The notes: generated by a model from the letters alone, not told the origin. DNA of 32,338 bases from Paracoccaceae bacterium (GCA_024227755.1 JAAEUB010000153.1:1-32338); one strand, 5' to 3'. Positions 7,670 through 16,590 are shown, counted from the first letter of the stretch. A program made the numbers and translations.

Positions 7670-8143
7670 TTACCGGTTGAAGGTCTCAAGATACAAAGTC
7701 GCATCACAGACCGACCCGTCATGGGTCCCGACCCAGATATCCATCCAGCCATTCGAAGGCCGCGTCAGGATAATGCGCGCATCCAGATTGCCATTGTCAT
7801 CGTCGTCGTAATACCAGTTTGCAGCACCGGTATTGATCAACAGGATACTGTCACAACGGCTGATGACGGAAATCGCCAGCTTATAGCCACCCATCCCCGA
7901 AAGATTCAGTGAAAAATCTGGTGCCTCGGTCACATATCCGCGGCCTCGATCACTGCCGAAACGGATACCGCAGCCAAGGATTGAATGATCCCCGCCGGCG
8001 CGGATACTTACGCTTTGCTCGTTGTACATGCTACGCCCGGTCAGCTCATAAGTCTGGCCATAAAGGCTGTAGTTAGGACATGCCGATGCGGCACCTGCAA
8101 TCAGCATGGCAATTACTGACAAATAAAACGCTCGAATATTCAT
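7670..8143 (-). CDS. Small secreted protein with four cysteines
   Basis: This 157-residue exported protein has a clear signal peptide (cleavage after ASA, residues 19-21). The mature part begins CPNYSLYG and contains four cysteines (C22, C58, C97, C146), enough for two disulfides. Recurring blocks such as GMGGYKLAISV, ANWYYDDDDNGNLDARI and MDIWVGTHDG suggest a beta-sandwich like the accessory domains attached to secreted proteases in Rhodobacteraceae, here standing alone. The Asp/Asn-rich YYDDDDNGN stretch could bind calcium. No catalytic motif is seen and the function is unknown. The ATG at 8143 has AAGGGG upstream. Confidence 0.75.
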   Translation of the reverse strand: MNIRAFYLSVIAMLIAGAASACPNYSLYGQTYELTGRSMYNEQSVSIRAGGDHSILGCGIRFGSDRGRGYVTEAPDFSLNLSGMGGYKLAISVISRCDSILLINTGAANWYYDDDDNGNLDARIILTRPSNGWMDIWVGTHDGSVCDATLYLETFNR

Positions 8144-8244
8144 AACGTTACCCCTTTGTTTTTGCTCTGCTCACAGACTAACAAAAGAAGTGTTCGCGCG
8201 GCAACAGATTTCGATCCGGTTACAACGATTGTAATACAACGAAA

Positions 8245-8268
8245 AAGGGCAGCCAAAAGGCTGCCCTT
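8245..8268 (-). terminator. Intrinsic terminator of tig
   Basis: A perfect 10-bp stem (AAGGGCAGCC with GGCTGCCCTT) has a 4-base loop. On the minus strand it is followed by TTTTTCG. It lies 26 bases beyond the tig stop codon. Confidence 0.85.
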
Positions 8269-8293
8269 GTCATGTTCGTCTGAGAAAAGACGC

Positions 8294-9628
8294 TTATTCT
8301 TCTTCCAGCGCCTCGACTGCTTTTTCCAGTTGGCCCTTGTCAACTTCCTTAACCGAGACATCAGCCAGTTCAAAAGCATAATCAATTACTTTGTCTTCAA
8401 ACAAAGGTGCCTGAATTTGCTGGCGCATCTGTGGGTTTTGCTGAACGAATTCAAAGAATTCTTTTTCCTGGCCCGGATATTGACGCGCCTGGTTCATCAC
8501 CGCCTGGGTCATTTCAGCGTCCGAGACTTCAATCTCGTTCTTTTGTCCCAGTTCCGCCAAAAGCAGGCCCAGACGTACCCGGCGCTCGGCCAGTTTGGTG
8601 TGCTCGTCCGTGGTCTCGATCTCAGGGTGGTCATGGCCCTCAACGTCGGGGTTTTCCTCGTGCCACAACTGATGCGCAATCTGACTGGCCTCGGCCTCGA
8701 CCAGGCTGTCTGGCAGGCCAAAGCTGACCTTCTTGTCCAGCGCATCCAAAAGCCCGCGTTTCATCACCGCGCGCGCAGCACCTTTGTACTCTTCCTCAAG
8801 CCGTTCGCTGACCTGTACTTTCATCGCCGCAAGATCCTCTGCGCCATATTTTTTGGCCAGCTCATCATCAATCTTTGCAGCAGCGGGCTTCTTCACGGCT
8901 TTCACACTGCACTCAAAGACTGCGTCTTTTCCGGCCAGGTTTTCCGCGCCGTAATCTGCCGGGAAAGCAACCTTAACCTCAAGTTCCTCACCAGCTTTTA
9001 CGCCGACAAGCTGTTCTTCAAAGCCTGGGATGAAGCTGTTTGAGCCCAATACCAGCGGATAATCCTCGGCAGCGCCGCCATCAAAGGCTTCGCCGTCAAC
9101 CTTACCAAGAAAATCAATGACGATCTGGTCACCATCTTTGGCCTTTGAGCCCTTTTTGCGGTCGTCGAAATTCTGCGCGTTTTCTGCCAGAGATTTCAGG
9201 GCGTCATCAATGTCGCTATCGTCTGCCTTCACAACCAGTTTTTCAAGCGCGATGCCCTTAAGGTCAACCTCGGGAATTTCAGGCAGCTTTTCATAGGTCA
9301 TCTCGACCTCGACATCATCGCCCTCTTTCCAGTCTTCCTGATTGGTCATCTGAACCTGAGGCTGTTGCGCCGGGCGGTCGCCACTTTCTTCAAAATGGCC
9401 GCTCATCGCGCCGTCAATGGCTTCCTGCATCACTTCGCCCATCAGGCGGTCGCCATACTGCTTTTTCAGCAGCGCCATCGGTACTTTACCTTTGCGAAAG
9501 CCCTTCAGTTCCACTTCGGGCTGTGCCTCGATCAGCTTTTCGTTCACCTTGGCGTCCAGATCAGCGGCGCTGACCACCATCTTATAGCCGCGTTTCAGGC
9601 CTTCATTCAGGGTCTCGGTCACCGACAT
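8294..9628 (-). CDS. tig: Trigger factor (ribosome-associated chaperone and PPIase)
   Basis: This 444-residue chaperone binds at the ribosome exit tunnel. The N-terminal ribosome-binding domain contains the signature [17 protein letters not shown]. The central FKBP-like domain begins near residue 150 ([45 protein letters not shown]), and a helical C-terminal domain follows. The end is acidic (VEALEEE). The length is close to the family norm of about 430-450. It appears to be a single gene with its own terminator at 8245-8268; a possible promoter lies at 9689-9717. The usual tig-clpP-clpX linkage is absent. Confidence 0.97.
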   Translation of the reverse strand: MSVTETLNEGLKRGYKMVVSAADLDAKVNEKLIEAQPEVELKGFRKGKVPMALLKKQYGDRLMGEVMQEAIDGAMSGHFEESGDRPAQQPQVQMTNQEDWKEGDDVEVEMTYEKLPEIPEVDLKGIALEKLVVKADDSDIDDALKSLAENAQNFDDRKKGSKAKDGDQIVIDFLGKVDGEAFDGGAAEDYPLVLGSNSFIPGFEEQLVGVKAGEELEVKVAFPADYGAENLAGKDAVFECSVKAVKKPAAAKIDDELAKKYGAEDLAAMKVQVSERLEEEYKGAARAVMKRGLLDALDKKVSFGLPDSLVEAEASQIAHQLWHEENPDVEGHDHPEIETTDEHTKLAERRVRLGLLLAELGQKNEIEVSDAEMTQAVMNQARQYPGQEKEFFEFVQQNPQMRQQIQAPLFEDKVIDYAFELADVSVKEVDKGQLEKAVEALEEE

Positions 9629-10063
9629 CTTTTCGTCCTTTTCACGTCTTGAAGAGCCGGTCCAATCCCGGCCAATAATTCAGCCGCCCTTCTATGGGGG
9701 CAAAGTCTTGGGTGCAAGGCAAAATCCATCTTTTGACTAAGGGTTTCGCTTAAACTGACCCAACTGCCGCCTCGCCCACTGACGCAGGCCGCATAAAAAA
9801 AACAACAAGAGTTCACAAGCCTCCGTCCATCCCCTAAACTGACGATATTCCAGCTCCATTTGCCTCATGGGTGAGAAACACGAGTTTTAGATGATATCCA
9901 GACGAGCAGTCACACGCAAAATGTCCAGGCGAAAATTCACCTCGTTCAGCTTCGCGATTTTCATTGGACCGGCTTTTTGTGGGCGTTTCAGACCAATGTC
10001 AGCGCGTAACACCATCGAAAGCCAACCAAAATCGCAGTGGCTTTTGAAGCGCGAAGACCTGGG
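9629..10063. other. 435-base divergent intergenic region
   Basis: It lies between tig (minus) and the GMC oxidoreductase (plus). A candidate tig promoter is seen at 9689-9717. The rest is comparatively AT-rich, and a 91-codon minus-strand frame (9887-10162) runs into the oxidoreductase gene and resembles nothing known. No repeat, att site or RNA gene was recognised. Confidence 0.5.
9689..9717 (-). promoter_or_regulatory. Candidate tig promoter
   Basis: On the minus strand TTGCAC (9717-9712) is followed after 17 bases by TAGAAG (9694-9689), about 60 bases upstream of the tig ATG. The -35 is good and the -10 is moderate. Confidence 0.35.
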
Positions 10064-11476
10064 ATGATTAGAGATCTCGAAACTCATGAAAATGATGCGC
10101 AGCTTGAAAGCGATATCTGCATTATCGGCGCGGGGGCTGCAGGTATCACCCTTGCGCTGCAATTGGCGAAGTCCGGTCAGAAAGTCACGTTGTGCGAAGG
10201 GGGCGGTTTAGATCAAAGCGATGCGTCTCAAAGTTGCTATATTGGGGAAGTCAGGGGTGATCCGTATTTTGGCCTCGACTGGGCAAGGTTAAGATATCTC
10301 GGTGGCACAACAAATCACTGGTCCGGCTGGTGCCGGACATTTGAAAGCATCGACTTTGACCGCTCCTACATTGCGCCCGAACACAAATGGCCGATCACGA
10401 AATCCGATCTCGACCCTTTCCTCGAAGATGCAGGCCAAATCCTCGAAATAACTCCAGATTTCAACGACGGCCCGGCTGACGCATCAGGTATTAAGCCAAT
10501 CGGCTACAGGTTTTCCCCTCCGACGCGGTTTGGCGAAAAATACTTTGAGCAGCTCAAGGCATCGCAGCAGATTGAACTTGTCCTGAACGCCAACCTAATA
10601 GCAACCGAGAGCGCTGGCGGGGCAATCTCCGCAGCCCGTTTCAAGTCCTATTCCGGCACAGATTTGACGATTCGTGCGAAAAAATATGTTCTGGCCATGG
10701 GCGGCATTGAAAACAGTCGCATGCTGCTGTGGTTGCAAAGTCAGGCCGGGGACGGCTTGCTCAAAACGACCCTGCCAATTGGCAATTATTGGATGGAACA
10801 TCCCCACTTTCTATTGGGAATGGCCTTCGTCGAGACCGAGGTTTCCAATCAGTGGACTTACGGTATCTCTGGCGAGGTGCAAAGGAATGAAAAAATCCTG
10901 AATTGCGGCTTCAGGGTGGATGAGATTTCCAAAGAAGAAACCGAAAAGTTGTTGGCCGATCTGCAATGTGTCGCCCCCGCCTACGCAGACAGAATTGCCG
11001 GGATGATCGACGAGCAAAAGGTTTGCGGCGCGCAACTCAGATCCGCATGGGAGCAGGAACCGGTGAGAAGCAACTCTGTTGAGTTATCAACCCAGGAAAA
11101 GGATATATTCGGCATTCCCCGGGTCGTTCTTAACTGGAAAAAAAGCACTTTGGATAAGCGAACTATCCGCAAATCCGTCGAGATATTCAATCAGTGGCTG
11201 ATGGATAATGATCTGGGCCGGATCAAACCCGATACTTGGGTCCTGTCAACGGATCCCTACCCGACAGATGATGAACTTGCGGGCTTTCATCATATGGGTG
11301 GCACACGGATGGGCAGTGACCATAAAACTTCGGTCGTCGATGGCAATTGCAAGGTACATGGCACCGCGAACATGTATGTCGCCGGTTCTTCCGTATTCAC
11401 CACCAGCGGCCACAACAACCCAACACTGCCCATTGTCCAGCTGGCACTGCGTCTGGCCGATCATTTGGTTGAATAG
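10064..11476 (+). CDS. GMC-family FAD-dependent oxidoreductase
   Basis: A 470-residue flavoenzyme predicted to oxidise an alcohol or sugar hydroxyl. The FAD dinucleotide-binding motif GAGAAG is at residues 22-27 and the acidic end of strand 2 is at CEGGG. A YLGGTTNHWSGWC segment near residue 80 fits the GMC flavin-contact region. The C-terminus has HHMGGTRMG (H409-H410) and TSGHNNPTLPIV (H450, N451), matching the GMC_oxred_C active-site region, followed by a long helix. Two starts are possible: GTG at 10037 or ATG at 10064; neither has a good ribosome site, and ATG is chosen because homology starts after it. The gene stands alone, with base composition that looks more AT-rich than its neighbours, and faces a tRNA-Leu 3' end. 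The substrate is unknown. Confidence 0.88.
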   Translation: MIRDLETHENDAQLESDICIIGAGAAGITLALQLAKSGQKVTLCEGGGLDQSDASQSCYIGEVRGDPYFGLDWARLRYLGGTTNHWSGWCRTFESIDFDRSYIAPEHKWPITKSDLDPFLEDAGQILEITPDFNDGPADASGIKPIGYRFSPPTRFGEKYFEQLKASQQIELVLNANLIATESAGGAISAARFKSYSGTDLTIRAKKYVLAMGGIENSRMLLWLQSQAGDGLLKTTLPIGNYWMEHPHFLLGMAFVETEVSNQWTYGISGEVQRNEKILNCGFRVDEISKEETEKLLADLQCVAPAYADRIAGMIDEQKVCGAQLRSAWEQEPVRSNSVELSTQEKDIFGIPRVVLNWKKSTLDKRTIRKSVEIFNQWLMDNDLGRIKPDTWVLSTDPYPTDDELAGFHHMGGTRMGSDHKTSVVDGNCKVHGTANMYVAGSSVFTTSGHNNPTLPIVQLALRLADHLVE

Positions 11477-11629
11477 AAATCGGGACCGCCAGAAATCAGG
11501 CCAATGTGTCCCTGAATAAGTGGTGCCGCTAATCGGACAAATCTAGAACCGTGGCACCCAAAGACGCAACTGCGTCTCGGGCGGCCAGCCCGCCCCGTCG
11601 GAGGTGCTTTGTACCATGAGACAAAAATG

Positions 11630-11714
11630 TGGTGCGGGTGAAGGGACTCGAACCCCCACGCCGTAAGGCGCCAGAACCTAAATCTGGTGCGTCTACCAAT
11701 TCCGCCACACCCGC
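11630..11714 (-). tRNA. tRNA-Leu (anticodon UAG)
   Basis: The 85-base minus-strand gene starts GCGGGTG at 11714, has the D arm with TGGCGGAATTGGTAGACGCA, the anticodon stem CCAGA/TCTGG with loop TTTAGGT (anticodon UAG at 11680-11678), a long variable arm, the T arm GGTTCGAGTCCC, and an encoded CCA at 11632-11630. The 7-bp acceptor stem GCGGGTG/CACCCGC is perfect. The long variable arm and anticodon identify a leucine CUN-reading tRNA. Confidence 0.97.
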
Positions 11715-11847
11715 ACGTCCCCGCGCCCTATAGCAAAGCAATTTGGGGCGCGCGAGCGTAAAAACACAGGTTTTTCGTAGCCCTTAACGGTTTTTTCGCC
11801 TAACCTTGGCAAAAAGAACGAGCAGTTGAAATAAAACCGAGGCGAAA

Positions 11848-12111
11848 ATGGCCCGACAGGATTTGCGCAGGGCATCGCCCTGCAAGCATGGATATGCCGC
11901 CCAGCCCGAATGTGGGCTGGCTTCTGGCACGATCATTTACACGACCGAAGGCGCTTTGCCTGTGGAGTTTCTGATCCCCGGCGACCGGGTGATCACCCGC
12001 GCAGGCGCGCGTGTATTGCAGGGGGTAGTGGCCAAAGCGGGGGGCTTCATTCTCAGCTTTAAAAACCCCGAGGTGATTTACGCAGATGGCATTGAGACCC
12101 TCGCCGCCTAA
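11848..12111 (+). CDS. Mini Hint-domain-like protein
   Basis: An 87-residue protein with a segment CGLASGTIIYTTEGALPVEFLIPGDRVITR (split by the reader at CGLASGT and PGDRVITR) that follows the start of Hedgehog/intein (Hint) domains, where Cys, Gly and Thr open the splicing or autoprocessing fold. Only the first Hint strands fit within this length, and no C-terminal His-Asn block follows, so it is probably not autocatalytic. Longer Hint-containing proteins are frequent in Rhodobacteraceae. The gene converges on nnrD, the two stop codons overlapping at CTAA (12108-12111). The ATG at 11848 is preceded by CCGAGGCGAAA, a usable ribosome site. It could be a truncated relative or a genuine small family. 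Confidence 0.65.
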   Translation: MARQDLRRASPCKHGYAAQPECGLASGTIIYTTEGALPVEFLIPGDRVITRAGARVLQGVVAKAGGFILSFKNPEVIYADGIETLAA

Positions 12112-12986
12112 ACGCCCAAGCTTCTGAAAACCTTCGGCAATTCCTCTGGTATATCCTCGGCTATCAAGCCCGGACCGAAGCTTAGCGCGCATTCCACATG
12201 CAGCCACGCCGCCGTCTCAGCCGCCTGCATCGGGTCAAACCCACGCGCCAGCAACCCGGTGATGAAGCCCGCCAGGACATCGCCCGATCCAGCAGTCGCG
12301 AGCCACGGTGCCGCGCGTTCGTAGGCTGCCGAATTTATGGAACAGCGCCCGTCCCGCGCGGCAATCACGGTATCGGCCCCCTTAACCAACACAGCGCAGC
12401 CCGCCCGCGCCGCCGCTTCCCGTGTCGCATCGACCTTGGAAAAGGCCGGGCCTTTGCTTGCGGGAGCCGCCAATTTCGCGGCAATATCTGGGAACAACCG
12501 GGCAAATTCACCTGCATGGGGGGTAATTACGCATTTTTCATGCAGGATATCAAAGAGTTCCGCCGGGCTGTCCACGTATGCCGTCAGAGCATCCGCGTCC
12601 AGTACACAGGCCCGCCCAGCCTCCAACGCCACCGGCACCAATTCCCGCGCCCGCTCCTGCCCCAACCCCGGCCCCAGACAAAGCGCATTGATCCGGGTAT
12701 CTTCAAGCACCCGCGCCAAGGCGTCACCATCGTGAACAGGTGATATCATCACCGCATCCACCCGCGCAGAATTTTCCACCAAAGCCTCAGGAGGCACGCC
12801 CACAGTGACCAACCCCGCCCCGATCCTCAACGCGCCGCGCGCCGCCAACCGCGCCGCGCCGCCCTTGCCGGACGGGCCTGCGAGGATCAGGGCATGGCCG
12901 TGAGTAAATTTGTGGCAGCTGGGCGATTTGCAAAGCGCATCGACCCTGGCAGGGTTGCCTGAAATGGTGTGTGGATCTCGGGACAT
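12108..12986 (-). CDS. nnrD: ADP/ATP-dependent NAD(P)H-hydrate dehydratase
   Basis: Repairs hydrated NADH and NADPH by ATP- or ADP-dependent dehydration. The 292-residue protein matches the C-terminal half of bifunctional YjeF: HGHALILAGPSGKGGAARLAARGALRIGAGLVTV, NALCLGPGLGQ, VLDADALTAY, ITPHAGEFARLF, VLVKGADTVI and the catalytic-region signature TAGSGDVLAGFITGLLARG. The start ATG at 12986 has GGAGG 5 bases upstream. It lies 38 bases downstream of nnrE and in another frame. In most bacteria and in many relatives the two are one polypeptide. Here the N-terminal 25 residues (SRDPHTISGNPARVDALCKSP) look like the former linker. Confidence 0.92.
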   Translation of the reverse strand: MSRDPHTISGNPARVDALCKSPSCHKFTHGHALILAGPSGKGGAARLAARGALRIGAGLVTVGVPPEALVENSARVDAVMISPVHDGDALARVLEDTRINALCLGPGLGQERARELVPVALEAGRACVLDADALTAYVDSPAELFDILHEKCVITPHAGEFARLFPDIAAKLAAPASKGPAFSKVDATREAAARAGCAVLVKGADTVIAARDGRCSINSAAYERAAPWLATAGSGDVLAGFITGLLARGFDPMQAAETAAWLHVECALSFGPGLIAEDIPEELPKVFRSLGV

Positions 12987-13024
12987 TCATACCTCCGGCT
13001 GTCGTATTTAGGAAAATGGGAAAG

Positions 13025-13762
13025 TCAAAGGCCGATATCCTTAAGCACGACATTGCCGCAAAGGGTGCTGAAGGGCCCGCCCTCATGCCCTGTCTTCTTT
13101 CGGTGGAACGTCACGCACAGGTCCGCCGGGAGCACCCCGGTGCCGGACATGCCTTCGCCGTATACAATGTCGCCTGTGTCGGCATCACGGCCGCTACAGA
13201 TGTCGATCGCAACAACCCGTGCGTCATTCAGGTCTCTGAAATTGGTCAAGTAGTCCCAGTGCCACACAAGGTCGTCAAGACCGGTCAATGGACGCGACAG
13301 GCCAATGCCGAAGAGAGCGTCAATCAAAACAAACGGGGGTGGTGAAATGCAGGACGGATCGCGCTGCAGGTCACGAACATGCGAGGCAGCCTCAGCGAAG
13401 AGTTCTCCCGCACCATCGTCGGCTCGCAAAAGGTGGAACGGCCCGAATTGGAGCCACCGCTCATAATTCACCCGCGCGTCCGGCGGCAGTTTGTCGGGAT
13501 CACCATAAAGGAACACCTCGACCTCCCAGCCCCATTCCTCGAGCAGCCGCGCCACCACAAATCCGTCGCCGCCATTGTTGCCGGGACCGCACAGAACCAC
13601 AGCGCGATGCGACGCCTTTGCCAGTTCCGGCCATTCCTCAAAGACCGCTTCAACCACCCCCCTGCCCGCGCGCTCCATCAGTTCCAGCCCGGTGACTTCA
13701 CCCGAGGAAATCGCGGCCTGTTCAATGGCACGCATCTGGGCGGCGGTAAGGAGTTCGGTCAT
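13025..13762 (-). CDS. nnrE: NAD(P)H-hydrate epimerase (YjeF N-terminal type)
   Basis: Interconverts R and S forms of NAD(P)HX so that NnrD can dehydrate them. The 245 residues contain the YjeF_N marks GLELMERAGRGV, CGPGNNGGDGFVVARLL, DALFGIGLSRPL, VAIDICSGRDADTG and ADLCVTFHRKKTGH, ending GNVVLKDIGL. The family consensus near the phosphate or substrate site is usually DIPSGLDADTG; here Pro is Cys and Leu is Arg, and a short insertion precedes PADLCVTFH. The ATG at 13762 follows GAGG; a GTG at 13777 is an alternative. Divergent from glnB across a 173-base gap. Activity is likely but the altered loop is worth testing. Confidence 0.9.
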   Translation of the reverse strand: MTELLTAAQMRAIEQAAISSGEVTGLELMERAGRGVVEAVFEEWPELAKASHRAVVLCGPGNNGGDGFVVARLLEEWGWEVEVFLYGDPDKLPPDARVNYERWLQFGPFHLLRADDGAGELFAEAASHVRDLQRDPSCISPPPFVLIDALFGIGLSRPLTGLDDLVWHWDYLTNFRDLNDARVVAIDICSGRDADTGDIVYGEGMSGTGVLPADLCVTFHRKKTGHEGGPFSTLCGNVVLKDIGL

Positions 13763-13878
13763 AATGCCTCGATTCACTTTTGCCTAAAAAACAGGCAGTT
13801 TGCACAAAATAAGGGCGCGCATCGTTAAAGCAGCGTAAAAGAATGCACCTACGCACCCTTCCGTCAGACTAGCCAATT

Positions 13879-14274
<396 letters not shown>

Positions 14275-14307
14275 CCAATCGTGAAAGCAACCAAAGGACA
14301 AAGAGAA

Positions 14308-15714
14308 ATGAACATCAAGGACGTTCTCAAACAGATCAAGGACGAAGACATTGCCTATGTCGACATCCGCTTCACCGACCCGCGCGGTAAACTCCAGCAT
14401 GTGACAGTAGACGTGGACATTGTCGACGAAGACTTTCTGGAAGAAGGTTTCATGTTCGACGGCTCGTCGATTGCCGGTTGGAAAAGCATTGAAGCTTCGG
14501 ACATGAAGCTGATGGCCGACATGACCAGCGCCTATGTCGACCCCTTCTATGCCGAAAAAACCCTGTGTCTGCATTGCTCGGTAGTTGAGCCAGACACTGG
14601 CGAAGCTTATTCACGTGACCCGCGCGGCACCGCCCAAAAAGCCGAGGCCTACCTAAAAGCGTCTGGCATTGGCGATGTGGCATATATGGGTCCCGAGGCC
14701 GAGTTTTTCCTGTTTGACGACGTACGTTTCCAGGTAGGGGTCAACAAGGTATCCTATGAGGTCGATGCAATCGACGCTTCGTGGAACACCGACACCGAAT
14801 ATGAAATGGGCAATACCGGCCACCGCCCCGGTATCAAGGGCGGCTATTTCCCGGTTAACCCAATTGATGATGCGCAGGATATTCGGGGTGAAATGCTCTC
14901 GACCATGAAGTCGCTGGGGATGAAAACCGACAAGCACCACCACGAGGTTGCTTCATGCCAGCACGAGTTGGGCCTGATCTTTGACAGCCTGACCAAACAG
15001 GCCGACGAGCTGCAGAAATACAAATACATCATCCACAACGTCGCCCACGCCTATGGCAAAACCGCGACCTTCATGCCAAAGCCCATTGCTGGCGATAACG
15101 GCACCGGAATGCATGTGAATATGTCGATCTGGAAAGATGGCAAGCCTTTGTTTGCAGGTGATAAATACGCCGATCTTAGCCAGGAAGCCCTGTGGTTTAT
15201 CGGCGGTATCCTGAAGCATTCCAAGACCCTTAACGCCTTCACAAACCCGGCGACCAACAGCTACAAGCGTCTGATCCCCGGCTTCGAAGCTCCGGTTTTG
15301 CGTGCCTATTCTGCCCGTAATCGTTCCGGCTGCGTGCGTATTCCGTGGACCGAAAGCCCCAAGGCAAAACGCGTCGAGGCGCGCTTCCCCGATCCCGCGG
15401 CCAACCCTTACCTGTGTTTCGCCGCACTTCTGATGGCCGGCCTTGACGGCATCAAAAATAAAATCGATCCCGGCCCCGCACAGGACAAAAACCTTTACGA
15501 CCTGCCAGCGGAAGAGCTCGAAGGCATCCCCACAGTCTGCGCATCCCTGCGCGAAGCTCTGGAAAGCCTTGCGGCTGACCACGACTTCCTTCTGGCCGGT
15601 GACGTTTTCACCAAGGACCAGATCGAGGGGTATATGGAGCTGAAATGGGACGAGGTGTTTGAATACGAACACACCCCGCACCCGGTTGAGTTCAAGCTTT
15701 ACTATTCGTGCTAA
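14308..15714 (+). CDS. glnA: Glutamine synthetase type I
   Basis: ATP-dependent amidation of glutamate, a dodecamer. It is 468 residues, exactly the GSI-beta length. Marks include MFDGSSIAGWKSIEASDM, GPEAEFFLFD with metal-binding Glu, HHHEVASCQHE, the NGTGMHVNMS ATP-binding loop, and the adenylylation site Y397 in KNLYDLPAEE. Adenylylation by GlnE controlled by GlnB is therefore expected. An in-frame GTG extension from 14281 exists; the ATG at 14308 follows GGACAAAGAGAA and gives the standard N-terminus MNIKDVLKQIKDEDIAYVD. A strong terminator follows at 15754. Confidence 0.98.
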   Translation: MNIKDVLKQIKDEDIAYVDIRFTDPRGKLQHVTVDVDIVDEDFLEEGFMFDGSSIAGWKSIEASDMKLMADMTSAYVDPFYAEKTLCLHCSVVEPDTGEAYSRDPRGTAQKAEAYLKASGIGDVAYMGPEAEFFLFDDVRFQVGVNKVSYEVDAIDASWNTDTEYEMGNTGHRPGIKGGYFPVNPIDDAQDIRGEMLSTMKSLGMKTDKHHHEVASCQHELGLIFDSLTKQADELQKYKYIIHNVAHAYGKTATFMPKPIAGDNGTGMHVNMSIWKDGKPLFAGDKYADLSQEALWFIGGILKHSKTLNAFTNPATNSYKRLIPGFEAPVLRAYSARNRSGCVRIPWTESPKAKRVEARFPDPAANPYLCFAALLMAGLDGIKNKIDPGPAQDKNLYDLPAEELEGIPTVCASLREALESLAADHDFLLAGDVFTKDQIEGYMELKWDEVFEYEHTPHPVEFKLYYSC

Positions 15715-15753
15715 AACACGGGCCGAATTTACCGCCTGAATAGACATGCGACC

Positions 15754-15790
15754 AAAGGGCACCCGGAACAGGGTGCCCTTTTTGCTTTAG
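15754..15790 (+). terminator. Intrinsic terminator of glnB-glnA
   Basis: A perfect 11-bp stem (15754-15764 with 15771-15781) with loop GGAACA is followed by TTGCTTTA, 39 bases after the glnA stop. Confidence 0.9.
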
Positions 15791-15842
15791 CCTGACTGCG
15801 TTATAGTGTTAAATTCAGTGGCAGCTCAAAAAGGATAGGAAA

Positions 15843-16385
15843 ATGACCCAACTTACTCAGGAACAACAGGCCATGCAGGCTGCTATCCGCAAAAAGGCGA
15901 TGATCTGGGGTATTGTTCTTGGCCTGATCGTGGCCGGATTGGCCTGGTGGTTGTTGGGCTCACAAGGCACCGCAATCCGAGGTGGCGGCGCGGTGCTTGG
16001 CGGTTTCGCGGCTGGCTTTGCCACTTTGCGAAAATCCATGTCCTCAGGGGCTTCCGATGCCCGTTGCGGCGCGTGCAACGCGGCTTTCTCGATCTCACGC
16101 AGCGACCGGGTTGAAGAGGTGATCGGCTCTGAACCCAAGGAAAAACGTGAAGAACAAGACGACGCAAGCACCGAGGTTACAACCTGGGTCGAAGACAAAG
16201 TTGCGGTCAAGGAAACCTATACCTGCACCTCTTGCGGCGACGAAACTACGAAAGAGTTTGAGATTACCCGGCGGCGCGATGAAGAAACCAGCGTTGAGCC
16301 CGCACCGGTGGTGAAAGCCGCTAAAAAGGCCGACAAGAAAAGCAATTCGTCGAAATCAAGCAAGCCACCGAATAAGAAAAAGTAA
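15843..16385 (+). CDS. Membrane protein with two CxxC zinc-ribbon knuckles
   Basis: An unassigned 180-residue protein. Residues about 19-38 form a transmembrane helix, and a second glycine-rich hydrophobic stretch follows (about 46-62). After them are two CxxC pairs, C75-C78 (CGAC) and C128-C131 (CTSC), which would together bind one zinc in a ribbon-like fold. Between them lies an acidic segment. The C-terminal 25 residues are Lys/Ser-rich and end KKK. The layout resembles small zinc-ribbon membrane adaptors, but no family is recognised. The ATG follows AAAGGATAGGAAA, a good ribosome site. It probably stands alone, after the glnA terminator. Confidence 0.78.
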   Translation: MTQLTQEQQAMQAAIRKKAMIWGIVLGLIVAGLAWWLLGSQGTAIRGGGAVLGGFAAGFATLRKSMSSGASDARCGACNAAFSISRSDRVEEVIGSEPKEKREEQDDASTEVTTWVEDKVAVKETYTCTSCGDETTKEFEITRRRDEETSVEPAPVVKAAKKADKKSNSSKSSKPPNKKK

Positions 16386-16427
16386 CCTGAACCTGCCCAT
16401 TTAAGCTGCCATTTTCCCCGTAAAGCC

Positions 16428-16484
16428 CGCAAATCTTACCATTTGCGCCGTAAATCCTCCGCATTATCCGCGCAGGTTTACGGC
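16428..16484. repeat. Two adjacent inverted repeats
   Basis: CGCAAAT (16428-16434) pairs with ATTTGCG (16441-16447) around a 6-base loop. Next to it GCCGTAAA (16447-16454) pairs with TTTACGGC (16477-16484) around a 22-base loop. They lie in a 205-base gap with no gene. There is no T-run, so they are not a textbook terminator. They may be an operator for the downstream gene. Confidence 0.35.
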
Positions 16485-16590
16485 CAAACAACACGTGATC
16501 CGCCATGTTCAATGAATCCATATTGGCCCTTCTATTGGCCCGGTGCCCCACCGCAAAGCAGGCATTTAGGCCTGCCCTCGGGGATATATC

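Noticed and set aside
8156-9043. A 295-codon plus-strand frame opposite trigger factor
   Set aside because: It is a shadow of tig, Phe/Leu-rich, and has no ribosome site or homology.
9887-10162. A 91-codon minus-strand frame running into the GMC gene
   Set aside because: No ribosome site and no family resemblance, and it overlaps a conserved N-terminus.
11630-11714. tRNA-Leu as an integration site for the GMC region
   Set aside because: No integrase is present and no repeat of the tRNA 3' end was found across 9629-11629.
14281-14307. Upstream GTG start for glnA
   Set aside because: The added nine residues are not part of GSI, and the ATG at 14308 gives the standard N-terminus and length.
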